Of a DNA stretch of 64,000 nt, positions 20,405-30,353 are shown one piece after another. The notes beneath the pieces were generated by a model. The model did no database searches, was not told where the DNA came from, and saw only the letters and a list, made by a program, of their open reading frames with translations. The first letter of the stretch is position 1, and the number at the start of each line of letters is the position of its first letter. Source of the stretch: UBA6912 sp963792895 (GTDB taxonomy: Bacteria > Actinomycetota > Acidimicrobiia > Spongiisociales > UBA5794); contig CAWBYA010000004.1 in assembly GCA_963792895.1 (NCBI GenBank), positions 248,001-312,000 on the forward strand, given 5' to 3'. A program made the translations under genes and the position numbers.

Positions 20405-21004
20405 TGACCTGGGTCAAAGTGTGCGGTCTCACCCGCGAGGTCGATGTGGCGACCGCCGTCGATGCCGGGGCAGACGCGGTCGGTTTCGTGTCGCATCCCG
20501 GTTCGCCGCGCTACGTGTCGATCCCGATGATCGCCGACCTCGCCCGTGGCGTGTCCGCCACCCGGGTCATCCTCACAGTCGACATGGGGGTGAAAGCTGC
20601 GCTCACCGCAGTCGAGGCAACTGCGGTCGACGCGATCCAGCCCTATGGCTCGCAGGCGGGCGCTGTCGCCGCCGCCGCCATCGCACACGGCGTCGTCGTG
20701 TTGTTGCCGATTCGCGCAACGGCGGATTTCGTGCTCCCCGATGACGACGGCTCGATACCGTTGTTCGACACGCCTCGACGACGCTCTCTGGGGTGGCACC
20801 GGTCGCCCGTTCGACTGGAATCGCGTGCGCGATCTCGGCAGGCGATTCGTGCTCGCGGGCGGTCTCACGCCCTCGAACGTCGCAGCCGCGGTCAGGCAGG
20901 TGCAGCCGTGGGGCGTCGACGCCTCCAGCGGTTTGGAGGCGTCGCCCGGCATCAAGCACCCCGGTAAGGTGGCCGCCTTCGTCCAGGAGGCCAAGAGCGT
21001 ATGA
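20401..21004 (+). CDS. trpF: Phosphoribosylanthranilate isomerase, frameshifted
   Basis: Amadori isomerisation of PRA to CdRP. WVKVCGLTREVDVATAVDAG at the N-terminus carries the catalytic Cys, the phosphate loop is FVLAGGLTPSNV, and VDASSGLEASPGIKHPGKV ends the barrel. The frame breaks near 20770-20780: after PLFDT the sequence continues one base over as LDDALWGGTGRPFDW. Removing one C in ACGCCTC restores a normal protein of about 200 residues. The start overlaps trpC and the TGA overlaps trpB (ATGA). Probably a sequencing indel. Confidence 0.88.
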
Positions 21005-22185
21005 CGATGGCGCGACCAGACGCCCGCGGCCGCTTCGGTGACTACGGCGGCCGTTTCGCACCCGAGACGCTCATGCCCGCCTTGGACGAGCTGGAAGCTG
21101 CGTTCGATACGGCGTGGGCCGATACGGCGTTTCGCGCCGAGCTCGACGGTCTGTTGCGGTCCTTCGTCGGCAGACCGACGCCGGTGCATCGGGCAGCACG
21201 GTTGTCTGCTCGGCTCGGCTGCGATCTGTGGCTCAAACGCGAGGATCTCGCCCATACCGGAGCCCACAAGATCAACAACACCGTCGGCCAGGCGCTGCTG
21301 GCGGTGCGTATGGGCAAGCCTCGGGTCATCGCCGAGACCGGGGCGGGCCAGCACGGCGTCGCGACGGCGACGGCGTGTGCGTTGCTCGGTCTCGACTGCG
21401 CCGTCTACATGGGCGCCAAGGACATCGAGCGTCAGTCCCTCAACGTTTATCGCATGAAGCTCCTCGGCGCAGAAGTGATCCCGGTCTCGCACGGCGCCGC
21501 CACTTTGAAGGACGCCGTCTCAGAGGCGATGCGCGACTGGGTCCGCACCGTCGACTCCACCCACTACATCATCGGCTCCGTCGTCGGACCGCACCCGTTC
21601 CCGTACATCGTGCGCGAGTTCCAGAAGGTCATCGGTCTGGAGCTTCAGCAGCAGCTCGACGGCTCAGCGCCTGATCGTCCTGCCCCAGACGTGATCGTGG
21701 CTTGTGTCGGCGGCGGATCGAATGCAATGGGCATCTTCTACCCGTACGGTGGCAGCGGGGTCGACCTCGTAGGCGTCGAAGCGGCCGGCTACGGGATCGA
21801 CACCGGAAAGCACGGGGCGTCGCTCGGCGCAGGCACCCCCGGCGTGCTCCACGGCGCCGTGACCTATCTCCTCCAAGACGACGACGGCCAGGTGCTCGAG
21901 GCGCATTCGCTCTCCGCCGGTCTCGACTACCCGGGGGTGGGTCCAGAACATGCATGGTTCAAGGACGCCGGCTTGGCACGCTACGAGTCGGCGACGGACG
22001 ACGAGGCCGTGGCCGCGCTCCATCTGATGGCGCGCACCGAAGGCATCATCCCGGCGCTCGAATCTGCTCATGCGCTCGCATGGGTCGTGCGCGATGCCGA
22101 CCGGCTCGCCGGCAGAACGGTTGTGCTCAACCTGTCCGGCCGGGGCGACAAGGACGTCCAGCAGATTGCCGCTCTCGATGATTGA
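21001..22185 (+). CDS. trpB: Tryptophan synthase beta chain
   Basis: PLP enzyme condensing indole with serine; 394 residues. The PLP lysine is residue 90 in HTGAHKINN. The catalytic Glu is in ETGAGQHGVA, the cofactor phosphate loop is GGGSNAMG, and the pyridine-contact Ser lies in LSGRGDKD. It begins with GRFGDYGGRFAPETLMPALD, typical of TrpB1. The ATG overlaps the trpF stop. The stop lies 8 nt inside trpA, so the alpha and beta subunits are likely made in equal amounts. Confidence 0.97.
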   Translation: MTMARPDARGRFGDYGGRFAPETLMPALDELEAAFDTAWADTAFRAELDGLLRSFVGRPTPVHRAARLSARLGCDLWLKREDLAHTGAHKINNTVGQALLAVRMGKPRVIAETGAGQHGVATATACALLGLDCAVYMGAKDIERQSLNVYRMKLLGAEVIPVSHGAATLKDAVSEAMRDWVRTVDSTHYIIGSVVGPHPFPYIVREFQKVIGLELQQQLDGSAPDRPAPDVIVACVGGGSNAMGIFYPYGGSGVDLVGVEAAGYGIDTGKHGASLGAGTPGVLHGAVTYLLQDDDGQVLEAHSLSAGLDYPGVGPEHAWFKDAGLARYESATDDEAVAALHLMARTEGIIPALESAHALAWVVRDADRLAGRTVVLNLSGRGDKDVQQIAALDD

Positions 22186-22990
22186 CGCCCTCGTGCGGGT
22201 CGGCGAAGCATTCGCCGCGGCCCATGCCGAGGGTCGCGCGCTCCTGCTCCCGTACCTGACCGCGGGGCTCCCCGACCCGGCTTCGTCTGCAGACTTGTTC
22301 GTCGCCATGGCGGAGGCGGGTGCCGATGGGTTCGAGATCGGGATTCCATACTCCGACCCGCTCATGGACGGCCCGACGATCCACACCGCCGGCCTCAGGG
22401 CACTCGATGCGGGGGCCACGTTCGCCCGCAGCATGGCGATCGTCGGCGACGTCGTGGACCGAACGGGGCTTCCCGTGTTCGTGATGACGTACGCCAATCC
22501 GGTCCTCACCCGGGGCGTCGACGCCTACGCATCGGCCGTGGCCGCTGCGGGTGCGGTCGGTCTGATCATCGCCGACCTGCCGGTCGACGAGGCCGCTCGC
22601 TTCTCCTCGGCTGCCACGTCCGCCGGGCTCGGTCTCGTCATGTTCGTCGCGCCGACCACTGACGACGCGAGGCTCGAAAGGGTCATCGCGGCCGAGCCGG
22701 TGTTCATCTACGGCGTCGCCCGGATGGGAGTCACCGGCGAGCAGGTTGGGGCGGAGTCGCAGCTCGAGGGTCTCGCACGGCGGGTGCGGGCCCGCACCTC
22801 TATCCCGCTCGTGGCCGGTGTGGGCATCGCAACGCCTGAGATGGCAGCGGCCGCTGCCCGCCACGCCGACGGAGTCATCGTCGGATCGGCACTCGTGCGA
22901 AGGGTCCTCGATGCCGTCGATGCTGCTGCCGCTGCGGACGCTCTCAGGGTGGCCGTCGCCGACCTCGCAGCAGCAGTGCGCACCGGCTGA
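22178..22990 (+). CDS. trpA: Tryptophan synthase alpha chain
   Basis: Cleaves indole-3-glycerol phosphate to indole, which is channelled to TrpB. 270-residue TIM barrel. FEIGIPYSDPLMDGPTIH carries the catalytic Glu and Asp. VFVMTYANPV, VAPTTDDARL and VAGVGIATPEMA form further substrate loops. ATG 22178 overlaps trpB by 8 nt. It is the last gene of the trp operon, followed 39 bp on by the 3' end of an oppositely oriented tRNA gene. Confidence 0.95.
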   Translation: MIDALVRVGEAFAAAHAEGRALLLPYLTAGLPDPASSADLFVAMAEAGADGFEIGIPYSDPLMDGPTIHTAGLRALDAGATFARSMAIVGDVVDRTGLPVFVMTYANPVLTRGVDAYASAVAAAGAVGLIIADLPVDEAARFSSAATSAGLGLVMFVAPTTDDARLERVIAAEPVFIYGVARMGVTGEQVGAESQLEGLARRVRARTSIPLVAGVGIATPEMAAAAARHADGVIVGSALVRRVLDAVDAAAAADALRVAVADLAAAVRTG

Positions 22991-23002
22991 TCAGACAGAG
23001 CC

Positions 23003-23024
23003 CCGCACCGCTTCGTGTGTGCGG
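23003..23024. terminator. Short hairpin between trpA and tRNA-Leu
   Basis: CCGCAC/GTGCGG with a 10-nt loop, no T-tract. It could serve as a weak bidirectional terminator for the convergent trp operon and tRNA gene. Confidence 0.3.
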
Positions 23025-23028
23025 ACGG

Positions 23029-23111
23029 TACCGGGAGGGGGACTCGAACCCCCACGTCCTTGCGGACAACGGATTTTGAGTCCGTCGCGTCTACCATTTC
23101 GCCATCCCGGC
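23029..23111 (-). tRNA. tRNA-Leu (anticodon CAA)
   Basis: On the minus strand, acceptor GCCGGGA pairs with TCCCGGT (terminal G-U) and the discriminator is A. The anticodon loop CTCAAAA gives CAA, and a long variable arm (TGTCCGCAAGGACG) marks a class II tRNA. The T-loop is GGTTCGAGTCC. CCA is not encoded (ACCG follows). Reads UUG codons. Confidence 0.95.
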
Positions 23112-23239
23112 GGGAAGGACATCGTAGCGATGTGAGGCCGCCTCGCCGACCCGTGGGGTATCGGCGACGCACGGGCTGCTCTCTCGTCGGGCTCGCTCCG
23201 GTGACGCCTTCACATGTGAGCTTCACGCCTCCGTGGCCG

Positions 23240-23245
23240 TACACT
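23240..23245 (+). promoter_or_regulatory. -10 element, leaderless type
   Basis: TACACT, 6 nt before the ATG at 23252. Confidence 0.5.
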
Positions 23246-23251
23246 CGTGCC

Positions 23252-23527
23252 ATGGGGCGGATCGAGGAGAAGCTGTTCCGGCTCAACGATGAGATCGCGG
23301 CGCTGCGGCGCGACGAGGAGTTGGCGCGCGAGGAGTTGGTGTTCCATCGCCACCTCAACGACGACGCTGCCAGGGATGCCGCCGTGAGCGGGAGCCCCAT
23401 CGACCGGGCAGATGCCAGGGAGACCGCAGGCGATGTTGCTCGCATGGAGCGTCACATCGGCAAGCTGGCCCGGTCCCGGGAGAAGCTCGAAGCACAACGC
23501 GACAAGCTGCTCCGCAAGCTCGACTGA
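23252..23527 (+). CDS. Small coiled-coil protein
   Basis: A 91-residue, strongly charged, almost wholly helical protein (MGRIEEKLFRLNDEIAALRR at the start; RMERHIGKLARSREKLEAQR near the end). Heptad-like spacing of Leu, Ile and Met suggests a coiled-coil hairpin. No cysteine, no membrane segment. It begins at ATG 23252, 6 nt after a TACACT -10 element, as in a leaderless mRNA. No family recognised. It may be actinobacteria-specific. Confidence 0.68.
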   Translation: MGRIEEKLFRLNDEIAALRRDEELAREELVFHRHLNDDAARDAAVSGSPIDRADARETAGDVARMERHIGKLARSREKLEAQRDKLLRKLD

Positions 23528-23652
23528 CCGCGATGTCGCCGATGGGTGCAGCCCCAGCCGCCTGGGATTGAGGCCCCAGCCGCCGAGCGCTGGAGCGTTC
23601 GGCGAAGGACCATGAGCGTTGCGGAGCCGTCTCGGCGCGGGGTGCCGGCTCC

Positions 23653-23658
23653 TACACT
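23653..23658 (+). promoter_or_regulatory. -10 element of polA, leaderless type
   Basis: TACACT, 7 nt before the ATG at 23666. Confidence 0.5.
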
Positions 23659-23665
23659 CGGCTCG

Positions 23666-26297
23666 ATGCCGACGCTCGCCCTCCTCGACGGTCACAGCCT
23701 GGCCTACCGCGCCTTCTATGCGCTCCCTGCCGACCTCGCAACGCCGGCCGGCCAGGTCACCAACGCCGTCTTCGGGTTCACGTCCATGCTGATCAAGCTG
23801 CTCGGCGACGAGCATCCGGATGCGGTTGCCGTGGCATGGGACGTGAAGGGCCCGCAGTTTCGCAAAGACCTGTTCTCGGAGTACAAGGCGCAGCGGGAGG
23901 CGCCGCCTGACTTGTTCCGGGGCCAGCTTCCGTTGATCCGCGAAGTGCTCGATGCGCTCGACATCGACCAGGTGGAGGCGCCCGGCTTCGAGGCCGACGA
24001 CGTGATCGCCACGCTTGCGACTCGTGCCCAGGCCGATGGTTGGGCGGTGTATGTCGTGACCGGGGATCGCGACGCCTTCCAGCTGATCGGTGAGGGGATC
24101 ACCGTCCTGTACACCAGACGCGGGATCTCAGATACGGTGACAGCGAACGCTGCATGGGTGGAGGAGCGCTACGGGATCCCGCCGAGTCGGTACCTCGACT
24201 ACGCGGCGCTGCGCGGCGATACGTCGGACAACCTCCCCGGCGTTCCCGGCGTCGGAGAGAAGACCGCGGCGAAGCTGATCGGCGAATACGGCACGCTCGA
24301 GGGCGTGTACGCCCACGTCGAAGACCAGACGCCTCGACTGCGCACCAATCTCGAAGCGCACCACGACCAGGTCTTCCTGAACCGCGAGATCATGACCCTG
24401 ATCGACCGTGTGCCGGCAGCTGCCGATGTCGATCTGGAAGGCTTCCGGCTCACCGAATGGGATCGCGACCGGGTGAAGAAGGTCTTCGACGACCTTGCAT
24501 TCCGCGGGTTGTGGGATCGGCTCCTCGAGCTCGGCGGCGAGAGCACGGTCGAGGCGACCGAGCTCGAGATCGAGGTGGTGACGGCGGCCGAGTCCGGCGA
24601 CATCGCGGCCAGCGTCCAAAACGGCCTGCTCGCCGTCGAGCCGGTGTACGACGCCGGCGAACTCGTGGGTGTGGTCGTCGCCGGTGCCGACCCGGTGCAG
24701 TTCGTGCCCGTCGAGCGCTTCGGCGTGCTGCAAGCCGTCACTGCGACGGGGGCGCGGCTGGCGGCCCACGATGCCAAGGCGCTGGTCCGTGACCTGCTCG
24801 AGCGCGAGATCGAGGTCGAGGTCGGCTTCGACACTGCCCTTGCCGCCTATCTGATCAACCCTGCCCAACGCACCCCTGATTTGGAGGAGCTCGCGTATCG
24901 AGAGCTCGGCATCGCGGTCGAGCGCGCAGGGTGAGGGAGCCGGCGTCCAGCCCCAAGGTGCGTTCGACTTCGAGGACGGTGCACCCGGCCCCGATCTCGA
25001 GGCGGCAGCCAAGCGCGCAGTGGCGGTCGGCATGCTGATCCCTTCACTCCGTGAGCAGATCGAAACCAGGGGAGGCACTGGCTTGTTCGAGGAGATCGAG
25101 CTACCGCTGGTTGGCGTCCTGGCCCGCATGGAAGAGAGCGGGATCGGTGTCGACCGTGCGTTCCTCGAGGAGCTGGGCGATGATCTCAGAAGCAGGCTGG
25201 GCACCCTCGAGGCGGCCATTCACGAGGCGGCAGAAGGTCCCTTCAACGTGAACTCGACGCTCCAGCTGCGCGAGGTCCTCTACGACCGGCTCGGCTTGCC
25301 CGTGTTGAAGAAGACGCCGAAGGGGGTTCCGAGCACCGATGCGTCCGTGCTCGAGAAGCTCCGTGACGCCCACCCCGTGGTCGACAATCTGCTGCAGTTC
25401 CGGGAGTTGGAGAAGCTGCGGTCGACGTACGTGGATGCCCTGTTGCCGCTCATCGAAGAGGATGGCCGCGTCCGCGGCCGTTTCAACCAGATGGCCGCGG
25501 CAACGGGGCGGCTCTCCCAGGAGCAACCAAACCTCCAGAACATCCCGGTCCGTTCCGAGGAGGGAAGGATCATCCGGCGTGCATTCGTAGCGGCGCCGGG
25601 TCATCGTTTCCTCGTCGCCGACTACTCCCAGATCGAGTTGCGAATCCTCGCCCATCTCTCCGGTGATCCGGGGCTCGTGGAGGCGTTCGAGAACGACATG
25701 GACATCCATACCGCAACGGCAGCCCGCGTGGCGGGCGTCGACCCGAGCGAGGTGACCTCGGACAGCAGGCGGCGCGCCAAGGTCATCAACTTCGGCTTGC
25801 TGTACGGCATGGAAGCATTCGGACTGGCCCAAAGGCTCGGTGTCACCCGTGATGAGGCCACGGCCCACATCGATGCGTACTTCGACCAGTTCCCCGAAGT
25901 GCGGTCCTTCATGCAGGGCATCGTCGACGAGGCGAGGTCGACGGGGTACACCACGACGCTGCTGGGGCGGCGCCGCTATCTCCCCGAGCTGGCGAGCTCG
26001 AACTTCCGCAACCGGCAGATGGGCGAGCGTATGGCGCTCAATGCCCCCATCCAGGGCTCGGCCGCCGACATCATCAAGAAGGCGATGGTGGAGTTGGAGC
26101 GCGAGCTGCGCAGCGCGCACCTCGCTTCCGAGATGCTGCTGCAGGTGCACGACGAGCTGGTCATCGAGGTCCCCGATGGCGAGATGGAGGCGGTCACGAC
26201 CCTCACGACTTCGGTGATGGAGGGCATCGTGCAGCTCCGTGTGCCGCTGCGCGTCGACACCGCGACGGGCCAGAATCTGGCCGAATGCAAGGCGTGA
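23666..26297 (+). CDS. polA: DNA polymerase I, one frameshift in the middle
   Basis: Repair and Okazaki-fragment polymerase, about 877 residues. The N-terminal 5'-nuclease begins LALLDGHSLAYRAFYALP and has FEADDVIATLA, VTGDRDAFQL and DNLPGVPGVGEKTA. The central exonuclease domain lacks DxE metal ligands (LAVEPVYDAGEL instead), so proofreading is absent, as in other actinobacterial Pol I. The polymerase has motif A VADYSQIELR, motif B RRRAKVINFGLLYG and motif C VHDELV. The frame breaks near 24925: after GIAV the sequence continues one base over as SAQGEGAGVQPQGAFDFEDG to the stop at 26297. One extra base explains it. Confidence 0.92.
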
Positions 26298-26351
26298 CCG
26301 AGGTCGCCGCCCACCACACAATTGAGGCGCCCCAGCCGTCCTACGACCTGT

Positions 26352-26357
26352 TACGAT
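26352..26357 (+). promoter_or_regulatory. Candidate -10 element of rpsA
   Basis: TACGAT; predicts a leader of about 60 nt containing AAGGAG at 26408-26413. No convincing -35. Confidence 0.3.
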
Positions 26358-26426
26358 GATGTCGCCTCCGACGGGCTGTACCTCGCTCGGTGGCAATCCA
26401 TGTTTCCAAGGAGTTGATGTCGTCGC

Positions 26427-28040
26427 ATGGCCATCGAGAACGAGACGGAAGCACCCGCTTCCGGTGTGACTGAGCTGGAGCAGGTCGCTTTGGCTCCTGA
26501 GACTGAGGCTGCCGCCGCCGGGGAGGCTTCCCTTCCCGAAACCGAGGAGATCGCCGCCGAGGTGGAGGAAACCGTCCCCACCGAGGTGAGCGATGTCGTC
26601 GATGAGGCCGTCGTTCCGGCGCCCGCAGCGGTTCCCGAGGAGGAGCCCGCGACGCCAGCTGCGGCAACGGCCGACACTGTCGCGCCTGCCGACGAGATCG
26701 AGACGCCAGAGGTCGAGCCCGAGGAGGTGGTGGAGAAGGCGCCTCGCCGTGCTGCGCGACCAGCCATCACTGCACCGACCGACATCGGCGAGATCGCCGA
26801 CGACCTGTCGGCGGACGACTTTGCAGCGGCCGTCGACAGGACCGTCTTCGAGTTCAAAGAGGGCGACATCGTTGCGGGCACCGTCGTTCGGGTGGATCCA
26901 GACGAAGCGCTCATCGACATCGGCTACAAATCCGAGGGCGTCATCCCTGCGAACGAGCTCTCCATCCGCAACAGCGCCAACCCCGCCGACGTGGTCTCGG
27001 TGGGCGATGAGATCGAGGCGCTGGTGCTCCAGAAGGAGGACGAATCCGGTCGCCTCGTGCTCTCCAAGAAGCGGGCGCAATACGAGCGGGCGTGGGGTCG
27101 CATCGAGCACGTCATGGACGACGGCGGCACCGTCACCGGCCCCGTGATCGAAGTCGTGAAGGGTGGACTCATCGTCGATATCGGCTTGCGGGGATTCCTT
27201 CCGGCCTCGCTCGTGGATCTGCGACGGGTCCGCGACCTCCACCCATTCGTCGGCGAGGTCATCGAGGCCAAGGTCATCGAGCTCGACAAGAACCGCAACA
27301 ACGTCGTGCTGTCCCGCCGCGCCTACCTCGAAGAGGCCCAGGCCGAGCAGCGCCAAGCGTTCCTGTCAGATCTCCAACCGAGCGATGTCCGCGACGGCGT
27401 CGTCTCGTCCGTGGTCAACTTCGGTGCGTTCGTAGACCTCGGGGGCATGGACGGGCTCGTCCACGTCTCGGAGCTCTCGTGGCAGCACGTCTCGCATCCG
27501 AGCGAGGTCGTGACGGTCGGCGACAAGGTGAAGGTGCGAGTGCTCGAGGTCGATCGGGACCGGGAGCGCATCTCGTTGTCGATCCGGCAGACGCAAGAGG
27601 ATCCCTGGGACACGTTCGTTCGCGAGACCGAGCCCGGCTCGATCATCGACGGCGAGGTCACCAAGACGGTGCCATTCGGGGCATTCGTGTCCGTCGGTGA
27701 CGGCGTAGAAGGCCTCGTCCACGTCTCCGAGATCGCCGTCCACCATGTCGAGAGCCCTGAGCTCGAGTTGTCGATCGGTCAGGCCGTCCGTGTCAAGGTC
27801 ACGGAAGTCGACGCCGACCGCCGCAGGGTGAGCTTGTCCATCAAGCAGGCGTTGCCGGAATGGGAAGAGCGCTCTCAGTGGACCGAGCGCCGTCGCCCGG
27901 AGGCGGCTCCGCCGCAACCGCGACGCCGCGAGTTCCAACGTGAGGAGGAGGCAACTGAGGCGGCGCCGTCGTTCAACGCCGACGCCTCGCTCGAAGCCAT
28001 CCTCCAGGAGCTCAAAGAGCGGGGTATCGGGCGGAAGTAA
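26427..28040 (+). CDS. rpsA: Ribosomal protein S1 with a long acidic N-terminal extension
   Basis: mRNA-binding 30S protein with four S1 domains in its 537 residues. The first starts near 144 (EGDIVAGTVVRVDPDEALID); the second contains VIEVVKGGLIVDIGLRGFLP, the third VNFGAFVDLGGMDGLVHVSE, the fourth VPFGAFVSVGDGVEGLVHVS. From the first domain on it closely follows mycobacterial RpsA. Residues 1-110 are an added low-complexity region rich in Glu, Ala, Pro, Val and Thr, absent from the 481-residue mycobacterial protein. An ATG at 26417 is nearer the AAGGAG but out of frame. Confidence 0.93.
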   Translation: MAIENETEAPASGVTELEQVALAPETEAAAAGEASLPETEEIAAEVEETVPTEVSDVVDEAVVPAPAAVPEEEPATPAAATADTVAPADEIETPEVEPEEVVEKAPRRAARPAITAPTDIGEIADDLSADDFAAAVDRTVFEFKEGDIVAGTVVRVDPDEALIDIGYKSEGVIPANELSIRNSANPADVVSVGDEIEALVLQKEDESGRLVLSKKRAQYERAWGRIEHVMDDGGTVTGPVIEVVKGGLIVDIGLRGFLPASLVDLRRVRDLHPFVGEVIEAKVIELDKNRNNVVLSRRAYLEEAQAEQRQAFLSDLQPSDVRDGVVSSVVNFGAFVDLGGMDGLVHVSELSWQHVSHPSEVVTVGDKVKVRVLEVDRDRERISLSIRQTQEDPWDTFVRETEPGSIIDGEVTKTVPFGAFVSVGDGVEGLVHVSEIAVHHVESPELELSIGQAVRVKVTEVDADRRRVSLSIKQALPEWEERSQWTERRRPEAAPPQPRRREFQREEEATEAAPSFNADASLEAILQELKERGIGRK

Positions 28041-28138
28041 CGTGCGGTTGTCGCAGCCGCCCCAACATGCAAGGCTTCGTGTCGTTGTGGGCCATGGATT
28101 CGTAGGAGTGTCGCCATCGTGATCAAAGGGGGAGTGGT

Positions 28139-29167
28139 ATGAGTCGACGCACCGTGGTGCTGCTCGTCGCGCTGCTGCTCTCGGCCGTTGCGTCCTTCTC
28201 GGTTTGGAGATATTTGACGACCGTGGAGGAAAATGTTCGTGCGGACATCTCCGAGGTCGTGGTCTACCGGGCCAGCGCGGCGATTCCGGAGGGAGCGAGC
28301 GGTGCGGAGGCGAGGCCCTCCATCTCCGAGTCGACGGACCTCGCCGTGAATGTTGCGTTCGCAGGCTCGACCATCGTGTGCAACGGCCCGGCAAACCGCG
28401 ATGCGCCTGATGCCGACTTCGCCGTCTGTGAAGGCAACCCCGCCAACATCGATCAAGTGCTGGACGGCAACTTCGCGGCCGGTCCCATCAGCAGGGGGCA
28501 GCTGATCACGAGCGACATGTTCGTCGCCCCATCCGACCTCACCGCCGACCGGCTCTCTGCCGACATCCCGCAGGGCAAAGTGGCGATTGCCATCAGCCCG
28601 GGTGGCGTGGGCTCTGTCGGCGGTTTCATCCGTCCCAACGATTCGGTCAACCTGCTGGCGACGTTCCGGATCGACACGTCGACGCTCAATGAGCTGCTGG
28701 CGAATCCCGACACTCGGGATTTCGTGCTGGAGAACGCGGACTTGTCCGGGCTCATCGGCACCAACGAGCCGACCGTGGTCGAGACGCCCGAGGGCGAGGT
28801 CCAAGTGGTCGAAGCGCCCCAGGACCCGCTCAGCCAGTTCGCCGCAGCACTTCCCGATGCTGTCGACTTCACCCAGACGTTCCTCCAGAACATCCGCGTT
28901 CTCGCTGTTGGTACCCAAACGGTTGCCGACCCGGCCGCACCCGGCGCCGAGGACGCCCAGCAAGGCGAGGTGGTCGTCGTGTTGGAGGTCACGCCCGAGC
29001 AGGCGGAGCTCGTCGAGTTCGCCCGCCAGCGCACCCAGGTGTCGTTGTCATTGCTCCCGGCAGACGGGACCTACACGGAAGTACAGGCACCAGGGGCCAC
29101 CGTTGACAACATCTTCAGATTCCTCGAGAGGCTTCGTGACGATCTGGAGGAATTGAGTGCCCGGTAG
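28139..29167 (+). CDS. cpaB: Flp pilus assembly protein CpaB/RcpC
   Basis: A 342-residue protein with one N-terminal membrane helix (VVLLVALLLSAVASFSVW) and an external domain. SAF-like segments include GPISRGQLITSDMF and IPQGKVAIAISPGG, typical of CpaB, and VVVVLEVTPEQAELVEFA is a further CpaB block. It is thought to sit at the outer face of the Tad secretion complex. ATG 28139 follows AAAGGGGGAG. It opens the Tad operon, 98 bp after rpsA, and overlaps the next gene by 11 nt. Confidence 0.85.
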   Translation: MSRRTVVLLVALLLSAVASFSVWRYLTTVEENVRADISEVVVYRASAAIPEGASGAEARPSISESTDLAVNVAFAGSTIVCNGPANRDAPDADFAVCEGNPANIDQVLDGNFAAGPISRGQLITSDMFVAPSDLTADRLSADIPQGKVAIAISPGGVGSVGGFIRPNDSVNLLATFRIDTSTLNELLANPDTRDFVLENADLSGLIGTNEPTVVETPEGEVQVVEAPQDPLSQFAAALPDAVDFTQTFLQNIRVLAVGTQTVADPAAPGAEDAQQGEVVVVLEVTPEQAELVEFARQRTQVSLSLLPADGTYTEVQAPGATVDNIFRFLERLRDDLEELSAR

Positions 29168-30335
29168 CACGTGGTCGGTTCTTCTGGTCGACAGCGACGA
29201 CGGCTTCGTCGACGACACGAAAGGCCTGCTCGGCGAGCACACGGTGTACGGAGCCCGCAACATGAGCGACGGCCAGCGCCGTCTCGTCGAAGAGGGCATC
29301 GAGATCGCGCTCCTCGGCCCGACCTTCGGGACGTCGGATGCGGTCGAGGACGTCAAGGCGCTGTTCGAGCTTCGCCCCACGCTCCCGGTGATCCTGGCGA
29401 CCGACGAGCTCACCACCGAGGTGCTCCGGACGGCGCTGCGGCTCGGCATCAAAGACGTTATCGAGACGCCGCTCACGAAAGACAAGCTCGATGAGTCGCT
29501 CGAGTTGGTATCGCAGAGTGTCTCGCGCGGCGAAACGCCACGTGATTGGCGGCCGCGGATCGGCAAGGTCGTCACCATCATGTCCCCCAAGGGAGGCGCC
29601 GGCAAGACGGTCACCGCTTCCAACGTGGCCGTGAGCCTCGCCGATTGGAGCGAGCCCGAACGTGTCGTCATCATGGACGCCGACCTCCAGTTCGGCGATG
29701 TCTGCATCGCACTCCAGGTCGACCCCAAACACACGATCGTCGATGCGGCACGCGACATCGAGAAGCTCGACGAAGAGCTGCTCGGCAGCCTCTTGTCCCG
29801 GCATCCCAGCGGGCTGCGAGTGTTGGCGGCACCGCTCGAGCCTGCGCTCGCCGACGAGGTCTCGACACCCGTCGTTGTGCGAACACTCGGGATGCTCCGC
29901 AGGATGTTCGACTACATCGTCATCGATACCGCACCGTTCCTCGACGAACCCGTGCTGTCGATCTTGGAGCGCAGCGACGTCGTTCTCCTCGTCGTCGACA
30001 TGGACCTACCGAGCGTCAAGAACGCAAAGCTCGCTCTCGACACGTTGCGGCTCATCAAGTTCCCGTTCGAGAAGATCAAGCTCGTGCTCAATCGGCACAA
30101 CTCCAAGGCTCGCCTGGACGTGGGGGAGATGGAGCGGTCACTCGGGTTGTCGGTTCAGGCGTCTGTGGTCTCCGATAAGCTCGTACCGAGATCGGTGAAC
30201 GAGGGGGTGCCCGTGGTTACGCTCAATCCCCGGTCCCGTGTCGCAAGAGATTTTCGCAACGTCGCCAAGCTCGTCTTCGACCAGGCGGATGACAGTGGTG
30301 ACGAAGGACGGTCGCGGTCGCGCGGCCGTCGATGA
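29157..30335 (+). CDS. cpaE: Tad pilus localisation ATPase CpaE/TadZ
   Basis: A 392-residue two-domain protein. Residues 1-120 form a receiver-like domain (VLLVDSDDGFVDDTKGLLGE) that is probably not a normal phosphoacceptor. Residues 135-370 are a MinD/ParA-type ATPase with MSPKGGAGKTVTASNVA, IMDADLQFGDV and YIVIDTAPFLDE. TadZ proteins place the pilus machine at a cell pole or site. The GTG at 29157 follows GGAGG by 6 nt and overlaps cpaB. A basic tail (RSRSRGRR) ends the protein. Confidence 0.88.
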   Translation: MPGSTWSVLLVDSDDGFVDDTKGLLGEHTVYGARNMSDGQRRLVEEGIEIALLGPTFGTSDAVEDVKALFELRPTLPVILATDELTTEVLRTALRLGIKDVIETPLTKDKLDESLELVSQSVSRGETPRDWRPRIGKVVTIMSPKGGAGKTVTASNVAVSLADWSEPERVVIMDADLQFGDVCIALQVDPKHTIVDAARDIEKLDEELLGSLLSRHPSGLRVLAAPLEPALADEVSTPVVVRTLGMLRRMFDYIVIDTAPFLDEPVLSILERSDVVLLVVDMDLPSVKNAKLALDTLRLIKFPFEKIKLVLNRHNSKARLDVGEMERSLGLSVQASVVSDKLVPRSVNEGVPVVTLNPRSRVARDFRNVAKLVFDQADDSGDEGRSRSRGRR

Positions 30336-30353
30336 CCCCCATGAGGTGAAAGC

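Noticed and set aside
23549..23590. A direct repeat of GCCCCAGCCGCC before polA
   Set aside because: Only two copies, short and GC-rich; likely chance.
25101..27356. A 751-codon open frame antisense to polA and rpsA
   Set aside because: Spans two conserved genes and a promoter region; low-complexity, no family match.
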